A stretch of DNA of 64,000 nucleotides, from the NCBI RefSeq assembly GCF_003576645.1, contig NC_044922.1, forward strand, positions 25,533,341 through 25,597,340. Direction: 5' to 3'. Source of the stretch: Ipomoea triloba (lineage: Eukaryota; Streptophyta; Magnoliopsida; Solanales; Convolvulaceae). The notes beneath the pieces were generated by a model. The model saw nothing but the letters and a program-made list of their open reading frames with translations, was not told where the DNA came from and ran no database searches. Within the stretch, counting starts at the first letter, position 1; the number at the start of each line of letters is the position of its first letter. Shown here in pieces: positions 1 to 10,845 of the stretch. Position numbers and translations under genes: made by a program.

Positions 1-2711
1 GCCATGAATTGACGCACTTCGCCAATGAAGACTTCTTCGGCCTGTTGATCATAGTCAGAAGTAGGAGTTGAGGATCGAGATGTACCTTTCGTTGGAGGGG
101 ACTTGGGTGCTTCCAGATTTCCACCCATGACTTGCAATTGCGAGTCCACCTCTCGACTGACTTCCTGAGGTTCAGCAGGGACACTGGGATCAGAGCTCGA
201 AGGTAGCTCCATATCAGGTGCTTCCCGGTTTCCACCTGAGGGATGGATCACTTCTTGCTCTTCACCTCTCGAACCTGGAGCCTCAGCTTCAGCTGCTGGT
301 AAGGTAGGATTGGCCAAGGTGGGAGTCTCTGCATCAGATGCTTCCCGGTTTCCATCTGATTGAGGTTCCCCCTCAACACTACCTCTCGAACCAGTGCTGG
401 GAACGTGATCATCTACTGGAGGAGTTGATTCATCGGCAGGTGCTTCCCGGTTTCCACCTTCTTGAACCTCAACTCTCGAACCAGCAGGGTTCTCCTCATT
501 CTGCTCTTGTTGCTCACTTGTTTGCACTTCAGTATGCTCTGGTGAATCTGGAATATCTATTATCTCAGGAGCAACTGGTGCACTCCACCTTTCCCTATTA
601 ACCATATCGATGGGAAAGCCTGGGAGTTGGAGCAACAAAATTTCACCCTCTCGAACTGTCTGAGCTTCATCTGTTGCATTCGAGGGTGTGGACTCAGGTG
701 GTGGCAGTAGTAAGACAGAGTTAGGTGCCACCTCATGTGCTTCAGAGGTCTCGGATTCACCTCTCGAAGCTACCTGGTCTTCTAGAGCAGATTCACTCAC
801 TTGGGACAAGGGGATTGCTGCAGTTGGAGTAGGAGTGTCAGCATCATCTCGAGCAACCCCAGAGGTCTCTCCTGGACCTCTCGTGTGTTCTACACTTTGT
901 CCCAAGGATATTGCTGTGGCAAGCCCGATATCCTCTCGAAATTGAGCATCTAGTTCAGGATCTTCTTCAGGCTCGGCTTCATCTTCTTGTGCATCAACAG
1001 CTATGCCCTTTCCTTTGTCAGATCGACCAAGATTACTCCTGATTACTTGCATCTCATGGGCACGGTTTTGAAGCTCGTCGGCTGGGATTTCAGTGAGATC
1101 TAACCAGTTTAGTGCAAATCGTTCCTCAGCCTCCATCTCTGCTGCTCTTGAGATCAATTGATCAAAGGGACCTGTTCTCCAGTTGATCCAGCGAAGTACT
1201 CTGGAGAAGTCGTCCAAACTCGATACATTCTCAACACTTTGATTCAATCGAGATGTGATTTCAGCATTCAGCTCATCAGAGTCAGCAGGTAGGATTTCTG
1301 TTGCTGATGCACACTCCACAGCTTGTTCAGTTATCTCTCGAACAACCGAGAGATCATGTGTCAACCCATCATTCAGAAAAGCTTGCACTGGGTTCCTGAC
1401 CACAGTGCCCTGACCATCAGCAGCCACCACACAGTCTAGATCTTCAGCTGCTGGAATATCTACCTCTCGAACCACCTGTCGTGGTTCCTCAACAATACCC
1501 TGTACTGGATCACTGATCCCAGTACCTTCAACTTCTCGAGCCTCCTCTTGAGGCAAACCAACAGATTCATCAACATCCTCAGCACCATCAACAGCAAGTA
1601 TATCAACACTTAAAGTTCCTGACAGGGACTTGGTAGGGGGCACTCTCTCAACCTCAGTGGCCAGTGTAGCCTGAGGTTCCCCCTGGGCTTGTGCCCTGTC
1701 CTCAAATGGTACTTGTATAACGGACGGTGTCACCTCTCGAACCTGGGTGACAGCAGCAGTCTTGGTCCTCTTGGCCTTCCTTTTCAATTCAACCCTCTTG
1801 ACTAGGGTGTCCAAAAGCTCGTCATCAGAGCGCTTCTCCTTAGCTGGGGCTTTCCTTTTGCCCCTTCCCTTAGGCTTTGAGGGTGAAGATGCATCCTTAG
1901 CACCTTTTGCCTTAGCTTGAGGTTTCGTTCTACCCATATAGGTATTCCGATGAACCTCTCGCCCTTCCCTCAGTTCGAAGCCCTTCAGTCTCAATAGAAA
2001 TTGAACAACAAAGCCAAAACCAACCTTTTTGTAGATTGTCAGGTCGGAGTTGGAAACTGAGCTCTGCACTTGGTGTTTGAGGCAGTCGAAGATGATGTGA
2101 GCCCAGTCCAACTTGTTGTTGTTCCAGATGGCGTGGAGGATTTTCAGAGTGTCCAGATTGACTTCGTCTGTTCCGGACACCTTGCCGAGGATGAATTTTA
2201 TGATGAGCTCGGCGGCTAGGGCAAACCTCTCCTTCAAATGAAATCTGCGGAGGGCAGAGGATGCTCTGGGTGGTGCAGTCTCCAATCGGATTTTGTCCCA
2301 AAACTCCTGCTTATCCATGTTGTAGTCCGATAGGTGCTTGACTGCCTCCTCCGACGTAGCAAAGTCGAATGCTGCTCGTAAATCACCCACAGAGATTGTT
2401 ATGTCTATTTCGTTGAAGCGGCTTTCAATCTTGCCCTTCGTGACCTTGGCATGAGCGAACCATTCTGTGTAGTCGAGGTCATGAATGGTTCGGTAGTCAT
2501 GCGTCATGTACCGCATTAGTCCTGCCTTCTCAAATTTCTTCAAGACTCTCTCCGCCATTGTTGGATTTGGCGAGTGGGTGATGAAGCCATCTTTGTCAAG
2601 GATGCTTCCCGCCTTGACTTGTTTAATCTGAGAGCGTATGTGGTCTAGCTCTCTCTGGTATGCACTGGAGGATGAAGATGAAGATGAAGAAGATGATGAT
2701 TCAGACGCCAT
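1..2711 (-). CDS. Copy C extra ('env-position') ORF of Sirevirus-like copia element, 3' part outside window
   Basis: The frame starts at the ATG read from 2711 and stays open to base 1, giving about 903 codons, so the end lies off the window. It is nearly identical to the extra ORF of copies A and B. One visible difference is a net 3-bp change near base 60-100 that keeps the frame. The protein begins with a serine homopolymer (about residues 4-16) and a globular N-terminal part to about residue 250. A Lys/Arg-rich stretch resembling a nuclear localisation signal follows (about 261-320), then a long acidic Pro/Ser/Glu region with repeated GGNREAP-like motifs. I see no signal peptide or membrane segment, so envelope function is not supported. 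The function is unknown. The position between pol and the 3' LTR is what is known for extra ORFs of Sireviruses; assignment to that lineage is inference. Confidence 0.8.
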   Translation of the reverse strand, partial: MASESSSSSSSSSSSSAYQRELDHIRSQIKQVKAGSILDKDGFITHSPNPTMAERVLKKFEKAGLMRYMTHDYRTIHDLDYTEWFAHAKVTKGKIESRFNEIDITISVGDLRAAFDFATSEEAVKHLSDYNMDKQEFWDKIRLETAPPRASSALRRFHLKERFALAAELIIKFILGKVSGTDEVNLDTLKILHAIWNNNKLDWAHIIFDCLKHQVQSSVSNSDLTIYKKVGFGFVVQFLLRLKGFELREGREVHRNTYMGRTKPQAKAKGAKDASSPSKPKGRGKRKAPAKEKRSDDELLDTLVKRVELKRKAKRTKTAAVTQVREVTPSVIQVPFEDRAQAQGEPQATLATEVERVPPTKSLSGTLSVDILAVDGAEDVDESVGLPQEEAREVEGTGISDPVQGIVEEPRQVVREVDIPAAEDLDCVVAADGQGTVVRNPVQAFLNDGLTHDLSVVREITEQAVECASATEILPADSDELNAEITSRLNQSVENVSSLDDFSRVLRWINWRTGPFDQLISRAAEMEAEERFALNWLDLTEIPADELQNRAHEMQVIRSNLGRSDKGKGIAVDAQEDEAEPEEDPELDAQFREDIGLATAISLGQSVEHTRGPGETSGVARDDADTPTPTAAIPLSQVSESALEDQVASRGESETSEAHEVAPNSVLLLPPPESTPSNATDEAQTVREGEILLLQLPGFPIDMVNRERWSAPVAPEIIDIPDSPEHTEVQTSEQQEQNEENPAGSRVEVQEGGNREAPADESTPPVDDHVPSTGSRGSVEGEPQSDGNREASDAETPTLANPTLPAAEAEAPGSRGEEQEVIHPSGGNREAPDMELPSSSDPSVPAEPQEVSREVDSQLQVMGGNLEAPKSPPTKGTSRSSTPTSDYDQQAEEVFIGEVRQFM

Positions 2712-3679
2712 TGAAGAAAGTTTGTGTGTTTTGGAGGGAATGTGTACAGCGTCTAAGGATTTGGGGATTTTGGGTATATGGTTTTGAGTTTGAATCCGGG
2801 TAAAGAAGAAGGATTTTGCTTTTATATTAGGCGGATTCGGGTTGGATATATGGGTAGGGTTGAGAGTTTGACCCGTGGAAGGATCCCGGTTGATTTAAAA
2901 GATGTGAGAAGTCAGAAATACCCCTGATAACGGTCAGCTTATAAGGTATTTTGGTAAGGGTATTTCGGTAAAGTATAGAACGGTTTAAGCTTTGAGACAG
3001 TGGAGTATTGATATTTTAAAATAAGCATGCTCCCACTAATCAAGATAATGCCCTTAAGTGCGAAAAACCGTCAGTAACCGATGACCACGTGGCTAGCATT
3101 TATGTCCAAAGATAGCCGTTCCACCTCATATATCCGTTGAGCTTATCAAATTCACCTTTCGAAGGTGAATGATCTTCCTCATGAGTTTAAGGATCTTCCC
3201 CCTGAGTGATTGATCCCTAAACCTCCTTATTCCTCCGTCTTGATCTGGTTAAGGATCTTCCCCCTGAGTGATTGATCCCTAACCCTCCTTATTCCTCCAT
3301 CTTGATCTGGTTAGGGATCTTCCCATTGATCCCTAACCCTCCTTATTCCTCCTTTCAGAGATATCAGTTTGTTATCTTTCGAAGTGACCTCTCGAACTAC
3401 CCTTCTTCGAGACATAATGTATGTAGACAAACTGATCGGGTGACCTCTCGAACTACCTTTCGAACACAGATTGCGAGAGAAACAAGTTTGATTCATCTAA
3501 AAGATATCACTTGGAACATATCCTTAAGTTCATTTAGTGATTTCCAGATACATTACATATGAATCAATATCCTATTAAATTCCCTAGAAACTTTTGTTTG
3601 GCTTTGGTCAGCCTAATAGGAATCTATCGTTAAGGCGGGAACTAGCCATCTAAAGTCCTATTTGTCTAATAACAGAACT
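2712..3679 (-). other. Leader region of copy C extra ORF, with TATA-like box and 62-bp repeats
   Basis: This non-coding stretch lies upstream of the extra ORF in the sense (minus) direction. A TATA-like box (TAATATAAAAG on the minus strand) sits at about 2819-2829, some 110 bp before the ATG. Farther upstream are 2.7 tandem copies of a 62-bp unit beginning at 3189, 3251 and 3313. Two CCTCTCGAAC motifs lie at about 3388-3460. The sequence matches copy A exactly in phase until 3679, where homology stops abruptly and inverted gag sequence begins. In copies A and B the next bases lead to a small ORF and pol, both missing here. Confidence 0.7.
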
Positions 3680-5190
3680 CGGAGCTAACTCTCAAAGTAA
3701 GTGAGTTAGAAGCTAAAATAATCCAACTACTGAAGAGTGCAAAACTCGAGAGACACAGAAAGATCTTAGAAAGGTTATAGCATCATACTCTAATTCCTCC
3801 AAAGCTATGGAGAAAATGGTGAATGATCACAGACCTACAAGTGATAGAACCGGGCTAGGGTTCCATCAAGACCATCTCTCGAGAGATAAACAGACCAAAT
3901 GGTTTGGGAACTTCAAGAAATGGAGGATCTCAACCCAAACCAAATAAAGGTCATAAAGGACAACAGAAAAGACCAGAGTAGCTATTCATAAACCGTCCCT
4001 ATACACCTCTTACGTGGCCTGGAGATCACTGAAGAAGGTCTTACGTGGCCTCACTAAGGAGTGGGAAGTAAAGGTGATCACGATGAGAGATCACCGAGAT
4101 CTGAAGGAAACCACAACAGACAAACTTCCGGGATCTCAAAGCCTTCGAGTTCGAGATGTTCCCAAGAGATGAGGACATTGTGGATCGACGAAACGTAGCA
4201 CTTGTTGCTGAGCAACCATCCACATCTTCAAGGTCAGACTCTAATCCTATGAATGTTATGTCTGACGAACAGTTTTGCTCTCTTTGTGAGAAAGTTCAGG
4301 AAATACATGAAGATGAACCAGGAGAGCAACAAAAGTTCACCTTCCTCCTCAAGAAGGAAAATGAGAGATATCCATCCAGAAGGACGGAGGAGGAAAATCA
4401 GGGTCTATGCTACAACTGTAGAAGACCGGGACATTTCAAGGCCGAATGCCCTTACCACTAGTAAGCAAGCATCAGGGCCAAGAAGGCAAGGATTCCAAGA
4501 GAATAGAGGAATCCAGGGAGAAGCCAACACAAAGGTGGCTTCAAATCATCAAAGACGTATCAGCGCAGGAAGGCGCTTGTTGCTGAAGAATTCGAGAGGA
4601 CAATCGAGGAGTCCGAGACGTCGAGCTCCAGCGAAAGCAGCAGCAGCTCAGAGGATGAGAGGGGGCTCATCTGCTTATACACCGAGGAAGAGGAGAATCA
4701 ATGCCTAATGGCCATTGACAACGAGGTAACCTCTACTCCTACATCTCGCTGCTCTACTTCTACCTCTCGTTGTTCTTCATTTAAAAGCGATGAGGACCCC
4801 TTCGAGATGTTGGAATCGCTCAGAAGGAACCTTAACATCGCCAATAGCACTCATGCTAGAGTGATGGATGAAAACAGCAAGCTAACTGCTGAAAGAGATA
4901 TGCTTAAGAACGTCTCGAAAGAGAATTTGGAGCTGACTCTCAAAGTAAGTGAGTTAGAAGCCAAAGTAATCCTACTATCTGAAGAGTGCAAAGCTCGAGA
5001 GACGAGAGAGCTTAATCTTCGAAGGTCATAGCATCATAACTAATTCCTCCAAAGCTATGGAGAAAATGGTGGTTGATCACAGACCTACAAGTGATAGAAC
5101 CGGTCTAGGGTTCCATCAAGACCATCTCTCGAGAGATAAACAGACCAATGTTGGGAACTTCAAGAAATGGGATCTCAACCATACCAATTA
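3680..5190 (+). pseudogene. Inverted, indel-ridden fragments of the element's gag
   Basis: Gag sequence runs here on the plus strand, opposite to the intact gag at 6697-8184. A first piece (3680 to about 4008) matches the coiled-coil to C-terminal part. A second piece (about 4025-5190) matches gag from the middle of the capsid-like region through the CCHC zinc knuckle (codons around 4405-4450) and the coiled coil. Many single-base insertions and deletions break the frame, for example in the stretch before the zinc knuckle, so only short open frames remain. The error pattern and the inversion beside an assembly gap suggest a badly assembled or uncorrected patch rather than natural decay, but the sequence alone cannot decide this. 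Confidence 0.7.
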
Positions 5191-5741
5191 TATGGCTCTT
5201 TTTGTACTTGGAATGGCCTTGCGAGAGATAGCAAGGTGATCTCTCGATATTGTTTACCCGGCCATTCTTCGTAGCTTTCCTATACTTTCCATTGCTGGTG
5301 TATAGGGACGGTTTATGAATAGCTACTCTGGTCTTTTCTGTTGGTCCTTTATGACCTTTATTTGGTTTGGGTTGAGATCCTCCATTTCTTGAAGTTCCCA
5401 AACCATTGGTCTGTTTATCTCTCGAGAGATGGTCTTGGAACCCTAGACCGGTTCTATCACTTGTAGGTCTGTGATCAACCACCATTTTCTCCATAGCTTT
5501 GGAGGAATTAGTGTATGATGCTATGACCTTTCGAAGATTAAGCTCTCTCGTCTCTCGCTTTGCACTCTTCAGATAGTAGGATTACTTTGGCTTCTAACTC
5601 ACTTACTTTGAGAGTCAGCTCCATGGAGCTGACTCTCAAAGTAAGTGAGTTAGAAGCCAAAGTAATCCTACTATCTGAAGAGTGCAAAGCTCGAGAAGAC
5701 GAGAAAGCTTAACTTCGAAAGGCATAGCATCATACACTCTT
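5191..5741. repeat. Palindromic switch points in gag-derived sequence next to the gap
   Basis: Orientation flips again near 5190: from there to about 5624 the gag sequence runs on the minus strand. At about 5613-5636 a perfect palindrome, CAGCTCCATGGAGCTG with longer arms, marks a turn back to the plus strand for 5625-5741. The true gag sequence at this place continues differently (compare copy A near 20,090), so the palindrome is a junction and not part of gag. The arms repeat the coiled-coil coding stretch that resumes on the minus strand after the gap at 6697. Confidence 0.75.
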
Positions 5742-6696
5742 NNNNNNNNNNNNNNNNNNNNNNNNNNNNNNNNNNNNNNNNNNNNNNNNNNNNNNNNNNN
5801 NNNNNNNNNNNNNNNNNNNNNNNNNNNNNNNNNNNNNNNNNNNNNNNNNNNNNNNNNNNNNNNNNNNNNNNNNNNNNNNNNNNNNNNNNNNNNNNNNNNN
5901 NNNNNNNNNNNNNNNNNNNNNNNNNNNNNNNNNNNNNNNNNNNNNNNNNNNNNNNNNNNNNNNNNNNNNNNNNNNNNNNNNNNNNNNNNNNNNNNNNNNN
6001 NNNNNNNNNNNNNNNNNNNNNNNNNNNNNNNNNNNNNNNNNNNNNNNNNNNNNNNNNNNNNNNNNNNNNNNNNNNNNNNNNNNNNNNNNNNNNNNNNNNN
6101 NNNNNNNNNNNNNNNNNNNNNNNNNNNNNNNNNNNNNNNNNNNNNNNNNNNNNNNNNNNNNNNNNNNNNNNNNNNNNNNNNNNNNNNNNNNNNNNNNNNN
6201 NNNNNNNNNNNNNNNNNNNNNNNNNNNNNNNNNNNNNNNNNNNNNNNNNNNNNNNNNNNNNNNNNNNNNNNNNNNNNNNNNNNNNNNNNNNNNNNNNNNN
6301 NNNNNNNNNNNNNNNNNNNNNNNNNNNNNNNNNNNNNNNNNNNNNNNNNNNNNNNNNNNNNNNNNNNNNNNNNNNNNNNNNNNNNNNNNNNNNNNNNNNN
6401 NNNNNNNNNNNNNNNNNNNNNNNNNNNNNNNNNNNNNNNNNNNNNNNNNNNNNNNNNNNNNNNNNNNNNNNNNNNNNNNNNNNNNNNNNNNNNNNNNNNN
6501 NNNNNNNNNNNNNNNNNNNNNNNNNNNNNNNNNNNNNNNNNNNNNNNNNNNNNNNNNNNNNNNNNNNNNNNNNNNNNNNNNNNNNNNNNNNNNNNNNNNN
6601 NNNNNNNNNNNNNNNNNNNNNNNNNNNNNNNNNNNNNNNNNNNNNNNNNNNNNNNNNNNNNNNNNNNNNNNNNNNNNNNNNNNNNNNNNNNNNNNN
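5742..6696. other. Assembly gap (955 N)
   Basis: This is a run of undetermined bases inside copy C gag. Open frames that appear to cross it are artefacts of N translation. Real gag sequence on the plus-strand side ends at 5741, and minus-strand gag resumes at 6697. In an intact copy the missing DNA here would include the gag C-terminus and all of pol, several kilobases, so the 955-base length is probably nominal. Confidence 0.95.
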
Positions 6697-8184
6697 TCGA
6701 GCTTTGCACTCTTCAGATAGTAGGATTACTTTGGCTTCTAACTCACTTACTTTGAGAGTCAGCTCCAAATTCTCTTTCGAGACGTTCTTAAGCATATCTC
6801 TTTCAGCAGTTAGCTTGCTGTTTTCATCCATCACTCTAGCATGAGTGCTATTGGCGATGTTAAGGTTCCTTCTGAGCGATTCCAACATCTCGAAGGGGTC
6901 CTCATCGCTTTTAAATGAAGAACAACGAGAGGTAGAAGTAGAGCAGCGAGATGTAGGAGTAGAGGTTACCTCGTTGTCAATGGCCATTAGGCATTGATTC
7001 TCCTCTTCCTCGGTGTATAAGCAGATGAGCCCCCTCTCATCCTCTGAGCTGCTGCTGCTTTCGCTGGAGCTCGACGTCTCGGACTCCTCGATTGTCCTCT
7101 CGAATTCTTCAGCAACAAGCGCCTTCCTGCGCTGATACGTCTTTGATGATCCTTTGAAGCCACCTTGTGTTGGCTTCTCCCTGGATTCCTCTATTCTCTT
7201 GGAATCCTTGCCTTCTTGGCCCTGATGCTTGCTTACTAGTGGGTAAGGGCATTCGGCCTTGAAATGTCCCGGTCTTCTACAGTTGTAGCATAGACCCTGA
7301 TTTTCCTCCTCCGTCCTTCTGGATGGATATCTCTCATTTTTCCTTCTTGAGGAGGAAGGTGAACTTTTGTTGCTCTCCTGGTTCATCTTCATGTATTTCC
7401 TGAACTTTCTCACAAAGAGAGCAAACTGTTCGTCAGACATAACATTCATAGGATTAGAGTCTGACCTTGAAGATGTGGATGGTTGCTCAGCAACAAGTGC
7501 TACGTTTCGTCGATCCACAATGTCCTCATCTCTTGGGAACATCTCGAACTTGAAGGCTTTGAGATCCCGGAAGAGTTTGTCTGTTGTGGTTTCCTTCAGA
7601 TCTCGGTGATCTCTCATCGTGATCACCTTTACTTCCCACTCCTTAGTGAGGCCACGTAAGACCTTCAGGTTCAGCTCCTTTTGTGGGATCTCCTTTTCAA
7701 GGTCACTGATCTCGGTTGTGAGCTTCATGAACCGAGACTCCATGCTGTCGATGCTCTCTCCTGGCTTCATCTTGAAGTCTTCGAACTTCTTCATGGCCAC
7801 GGTGAGCTTGTTTTCCTTTTCCTGTTCGTCACCTTCACCAATTAACATCAAAGTATCCCATACCTCTTTTGCCGTTTTGCACTTCCTCACTTTTGGGAAG
7901 ATGGTTTCGTCTATAGCTCTGAAGAGAATATCCTTGGCAATATTGTCCAGGTTGTTTCTCTTCCTATCATCACTGGTCCATTCTTCCCTAGGTTTTGGGA
8001 TGTACTTTGGTGTTTCTTGGGTTTGAACTGCAGCAGTATTAACCATTAGGATCTTGACTGGTCCAGAAGTTATAACCTCGGCCATCTCATCATGGAGGGC
8101 TGATAAGTACGCAAGCATGCGTGTTTTCCAGTCGTCAAACCTGCTAAGATCAAAGAGAAGATGTCTCGACAACATGCTGTCCAT
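6697..8184 (-). CDS. gag: Copy C gag, N-terminal 496 residues
   Basis: Gag is the capsid/nucleocapsid polyprotein that packages retrotransposon RNA in cytoplasmic virus-like particles. The frame starts at the ATG read from 8184, 114 bp inside the LTR edge, and runs 496 codons into the assembly gap. The N-terminal 200 residues have the look of the copia gag (UBN2-type) domain. A CCHC zinc knuckle ([14 protein letters not shown]) begins at residue 299, and a coiled coil covers about 435-496. It differs from copy A by very few residues, for example Lys for Glu in the AF(K/E)FEMF stretch. The C-terminal part is lost in the gap and the rearranged sequence beyond it. Confidence 0.85.
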
Positions 8185-8283
8185 ATTGAAAAATTATCTC
8201 GTGCTTTGAAAATATTTAAGAAGATTTTTCAAAGAAGGATCTCTAGGCAATATAAACAAAGGTTTATATCGATCAGAGAACTT

Positions 8284-8295
8284 GCTCTGATACCA
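8284..8295 (-). promoter_or_regulatory. Primer binding site, tRNA-iMet type (copy C)
   Basis: The minus strand reads TGGTATCAGAGC two bases after the LTR end CCAACA. This is the classic copia primer site complementary to the 3' end of initiator methionine tRNA. It fixes the LTR boundary at 8298 and the minus-strand orientation of the element. Confidence 0.92.
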
Positions 8296-8698
8296 ATTGT
8301 TGGTCCCAAGGGGATGGGGTACAAGTCTAGGGGGGGGGGTGAATAGACTTGTATAAGATTTTGCAAATCTTTTCGACCTCTCGTGTGTATTGAACTTAGG
8401 ATGTTTAGGTTCGATACCTCACGAGGTGAAGACAAAGTTTTATGCGCAGCGGAAATGTTATCCCCTTTTAGTTAGCACGAGTTTGGGTTAGTTCGAGAGG
8501 TGTGATTATATGCAGTGCAATCGAGAAGTTAGCGAGAGATAAAAACAGAAAGTAAATGCAAGAGAGATTTTTAAGTGGTTCGGCCAACCCGCCTACTTCC
8601 ACTCTTCTTCCAGAAACTCCCTGGAAGGATTGCACTAAAAACTTCCCTTTCTAGTACAATAACGAGCGCTTGAGCTTTGATCACCAAGCCCGCCTCAA

Positions 8699-9430
8699 GC
8701 CTCAGGTTTTTCGCCCCGCTTCCAGTTACTCCACCTCTCGAGCACTTGACCTTTGATCACCAAGCCCGCGTCAAGCCTCAGGTTTCTTTCGCTCGGACAG
8801 CAGCCAGGTTACTCCGCCTCTCCTCAGGTTTTTCTCCCCGCTTCCAGTTACTCCACCTCTCGAGCACTTGACCTTTGATCACCAAGCCCGCGTCAAGCCT
8901 CAGGTTTCTTTCGCTCGGACAGCAGCCAGGTTACTCCGCCTCTCCTCAGGTTTTTCTCCCCGCTTCCAGTTACTCCACCTCTCGAGCACTTGACCTTTGA
9001 TCACCAAGCCCGCGTCAAGCCTCAGGTTTCTTTCGCTCGGACAGCAGCCAGGTTACTCCGCCTCTCCTCAGGTTTTTCTCCCCGCTTCCAGTTACTCCAC
9101 CTCTCGAGCACTTGACCTTTGATCACCAAGCCCGCGTCAAGCCTCAGGTTTCTTTCGCTCGGACAGCAGCCAGGTTACTCCGCCTCTCCTCAGGTTTTTC
9201 TCCCCGCTTCCAGTTACTCCACCTCTCGAGCACTTGACCTTTGATCACCAAGCCCGCGTCAAGCCTCAGGTTTCTTTCGCTCGGACAGCAGCCAGGTTAC
9301 TCCGCCTCTCCTCAGGTTTTTCTCCCCGCTTCCAGTTACTCCACCTCTCGAGCACTTGACCTTTGATCACCAAGCCCGCGTCAAGCCTCAGGTTTCTTTC
9401 GCTCGGACAGCAGCCAGGATACTCCACCTC
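8699..9430 (-). repeat. Six 122-bp tandem repeats in LTR1
   Basis: Units begin at 8699, 8821, 8943, 9065, 9187 and 9309 with a fixed 122-bp period. Each carries CCTCTCGAGC and a duplicated AAGCCTCAGGTTT sub-motif. The first and last units are slightly diverged at their edges. The array lies downstream of the LTR TATA box, so it should fall in the transcribed R/U5 leader rather than in U3. Confidence 0.93.
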
Positions 9431-10169
9431 CCTTGCTTAATCCAAAGCAAGACGTTGTTGATAGTCACAGTTGAATGTAACAATCTCCAATCTGACCACA
9501 AGCTATCGTTGAATCAACTTTGATGTAGAGCAGCTTTGGTCACCTTCTGGATGTATGACAGTTTAGCTTTGTAACTCTCTTCGAACACTAAGATGTGTTC
9601 TCTCGCTGTATTGAATATCAGGATGATATTCCAAGTTAAGCACTTTGCACTGGAACGTTTTTATCAGACACCTCTTGTTAACCTCTTGACCTCTTTCACA
9701 ACCCCTGTTTCTTCTGTGTCTTTACGTCCTTATATATGAGAGTAGAAGAATAGTTCCGTTGGAGGGAAAACTATTCCGTTTGAAATTGGTCTCCCACGCC
9801 GAACATGGGTCTTTGCACAATTTCAGCATTTTTCATGGAGTAGTGGTCTTGTAACTTGAGCCTTTTGTTTTGTAGTGAATATTCCATATTCCACTTTCTT
9901 GAGTTCATGCTTCACTTGCTTCTTTTGGATAAAGTTACTCTTTTTATGTTCCCATCATTCCTTGTTTGGGGAATCTGACCACTTCAGGATTGGTGCACTT
10001 CTTGACCGTTTGTGGTGGAGGTCTGACGTGTCATCCACTTCCGTCCATTTTGAAACCTCCCGCTCAGCACCTCTTCAATATTTTATCTCCATGATATTCT
10101 TCTTCTCCAAACTTAGAGTATTTTATCTGCACATGTTGACTAACATTCAGCCTCTTGGAGAAGTGCCGG

Positions 10170-10345
10170 TTTATCGAGACCATAAAAGATGTCTCGACCA
10201 CTTGATGTTTCAATCCCATGTATCGAGAGGTCTATCTCTCGAATATTCTTTACGTCTCGAACTCGATAGGTATATCGAGAGGTCCTTACCTCTCGAACTT
10301 GGCTTGTGTCTCGAGACTTAGTTGATGTCTCGTAGACCCTTATTC
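10170..10345. promoter_or_regulatory. Cluster of TCGAGA/TCTCGA motifs in LTR1 U3
   Basis: About nine copies of TCGAGA or TCTCGA in both orientations fall within some 170 bp, 240-420 nt from the LTR start and several hundred bases upstream of the TATA box. The density and position suggest a U3 enhancer-like array. The same cluster recurs in LTR2 (about 23,500-23,680) and LTR3 (about 37,175-37,350). The binding factor is unknown. Confidence 0.5.
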
Positions 10346-10588
10346 CTCCAGAGTTGTCTCGTGCCTGCTTCTGATCTATCTGTTTGCTTACAACACGAAA
10401 ACTTCTAAGTTGTTCAAACAAGTTTACCTTAAGCTTAAATATTTCCCGAGTTGAGCTCAAATTACCCGGTTGTATTTTCGCTCTTAGTTTACTTATCGAA
10501 CTTACATTGTTTTGCCTATGTATCGAGACTTGGGGATTCTTACTTAACAGTTGGTATCATCAAAACCTATTACATGATGTTCCTAACA

Positions 10589-10602
10589 ATTTCCCCCTTT
10601 TT
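10589..10602 (-). promoter_or_regulatory. Polypurine tract of copy A
   Basis: The minus strand reads AAAAAGGGGGAAAT immediately before the LTR start TGTTAGG. This is the expected plus-strand primer site for reverse transcription. Copy B has no equivalent, because its 3' end was replaced by flanking host DNA. Confidence 0.85.
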
Positions 10603-10845
10603 GATGATGCCAACACTTATACTTACTTATATGGCTGATTTGAAAAAGAAAAAGCATTGATTTTATTTTCAGCGCATATGGTAAGTTTGACAACTGATCT
10701 ACTAAAGCAAGAATAACCAAACTCACGCAACACCCCAACAAAAGATATATATATTATCATAACAGGAGTGTTTTACAGGGCTTTAGCAGAAAAGAGAGAA
10801 GATAAAGAACAACATCAAATTCGAATGCATGTAGACATCGAGAGC

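Larger units (their letters stand above)
8298..10588 (-). mobile_element. LTR1: 5' LTR of copy C and 3' LTR of copy A
   Basis: A 2,291-bp LTR. In sense it starts TGTTAGGAACATC (10588 downward) and ends with CCAACA (8298). It is bounded by the primer site on one side and a polypurine tract on the other, so a single LTR serves two neighbouring elements. This is the layout expected from LTR-LTR unequal recombination or tandem arrays. A TATA box (sense TATATAAGG) lies at 9728-9736, about 850 nt into the LTR. A G10 run sits near the 3' edge at about 8330-8339. LTR1 differs from LTR2 and LTR3 at sites where those two agree, for example at about 9916 and 10520, so it is the older relative. Confidence 0.9.

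Noticed and set aside
338..945. Plus-strand frames inside the extra ORF (repeated at 12,090 and 25,766)
   Set aside because: Shadows of the minus-strand coding sequence; they recur only because the element is repeated.
7367..8026. Plus-strand frames opposite gag (also at 20,697 and 34,373)
   Set aside because: Antisense shadows of gag without own domain or promoter.
5636..8184. Long open frames crossing the first gap (including an 837-codon frame)
   Set aside because: They are open only because N codons are read through. Just the 496 gag codons at 6697-8184 are real.
8699..9430. CRISPR array
   Set aside because: The units are contiguous 122-bp tandem repeats without unique spacers, in a plant LTR.
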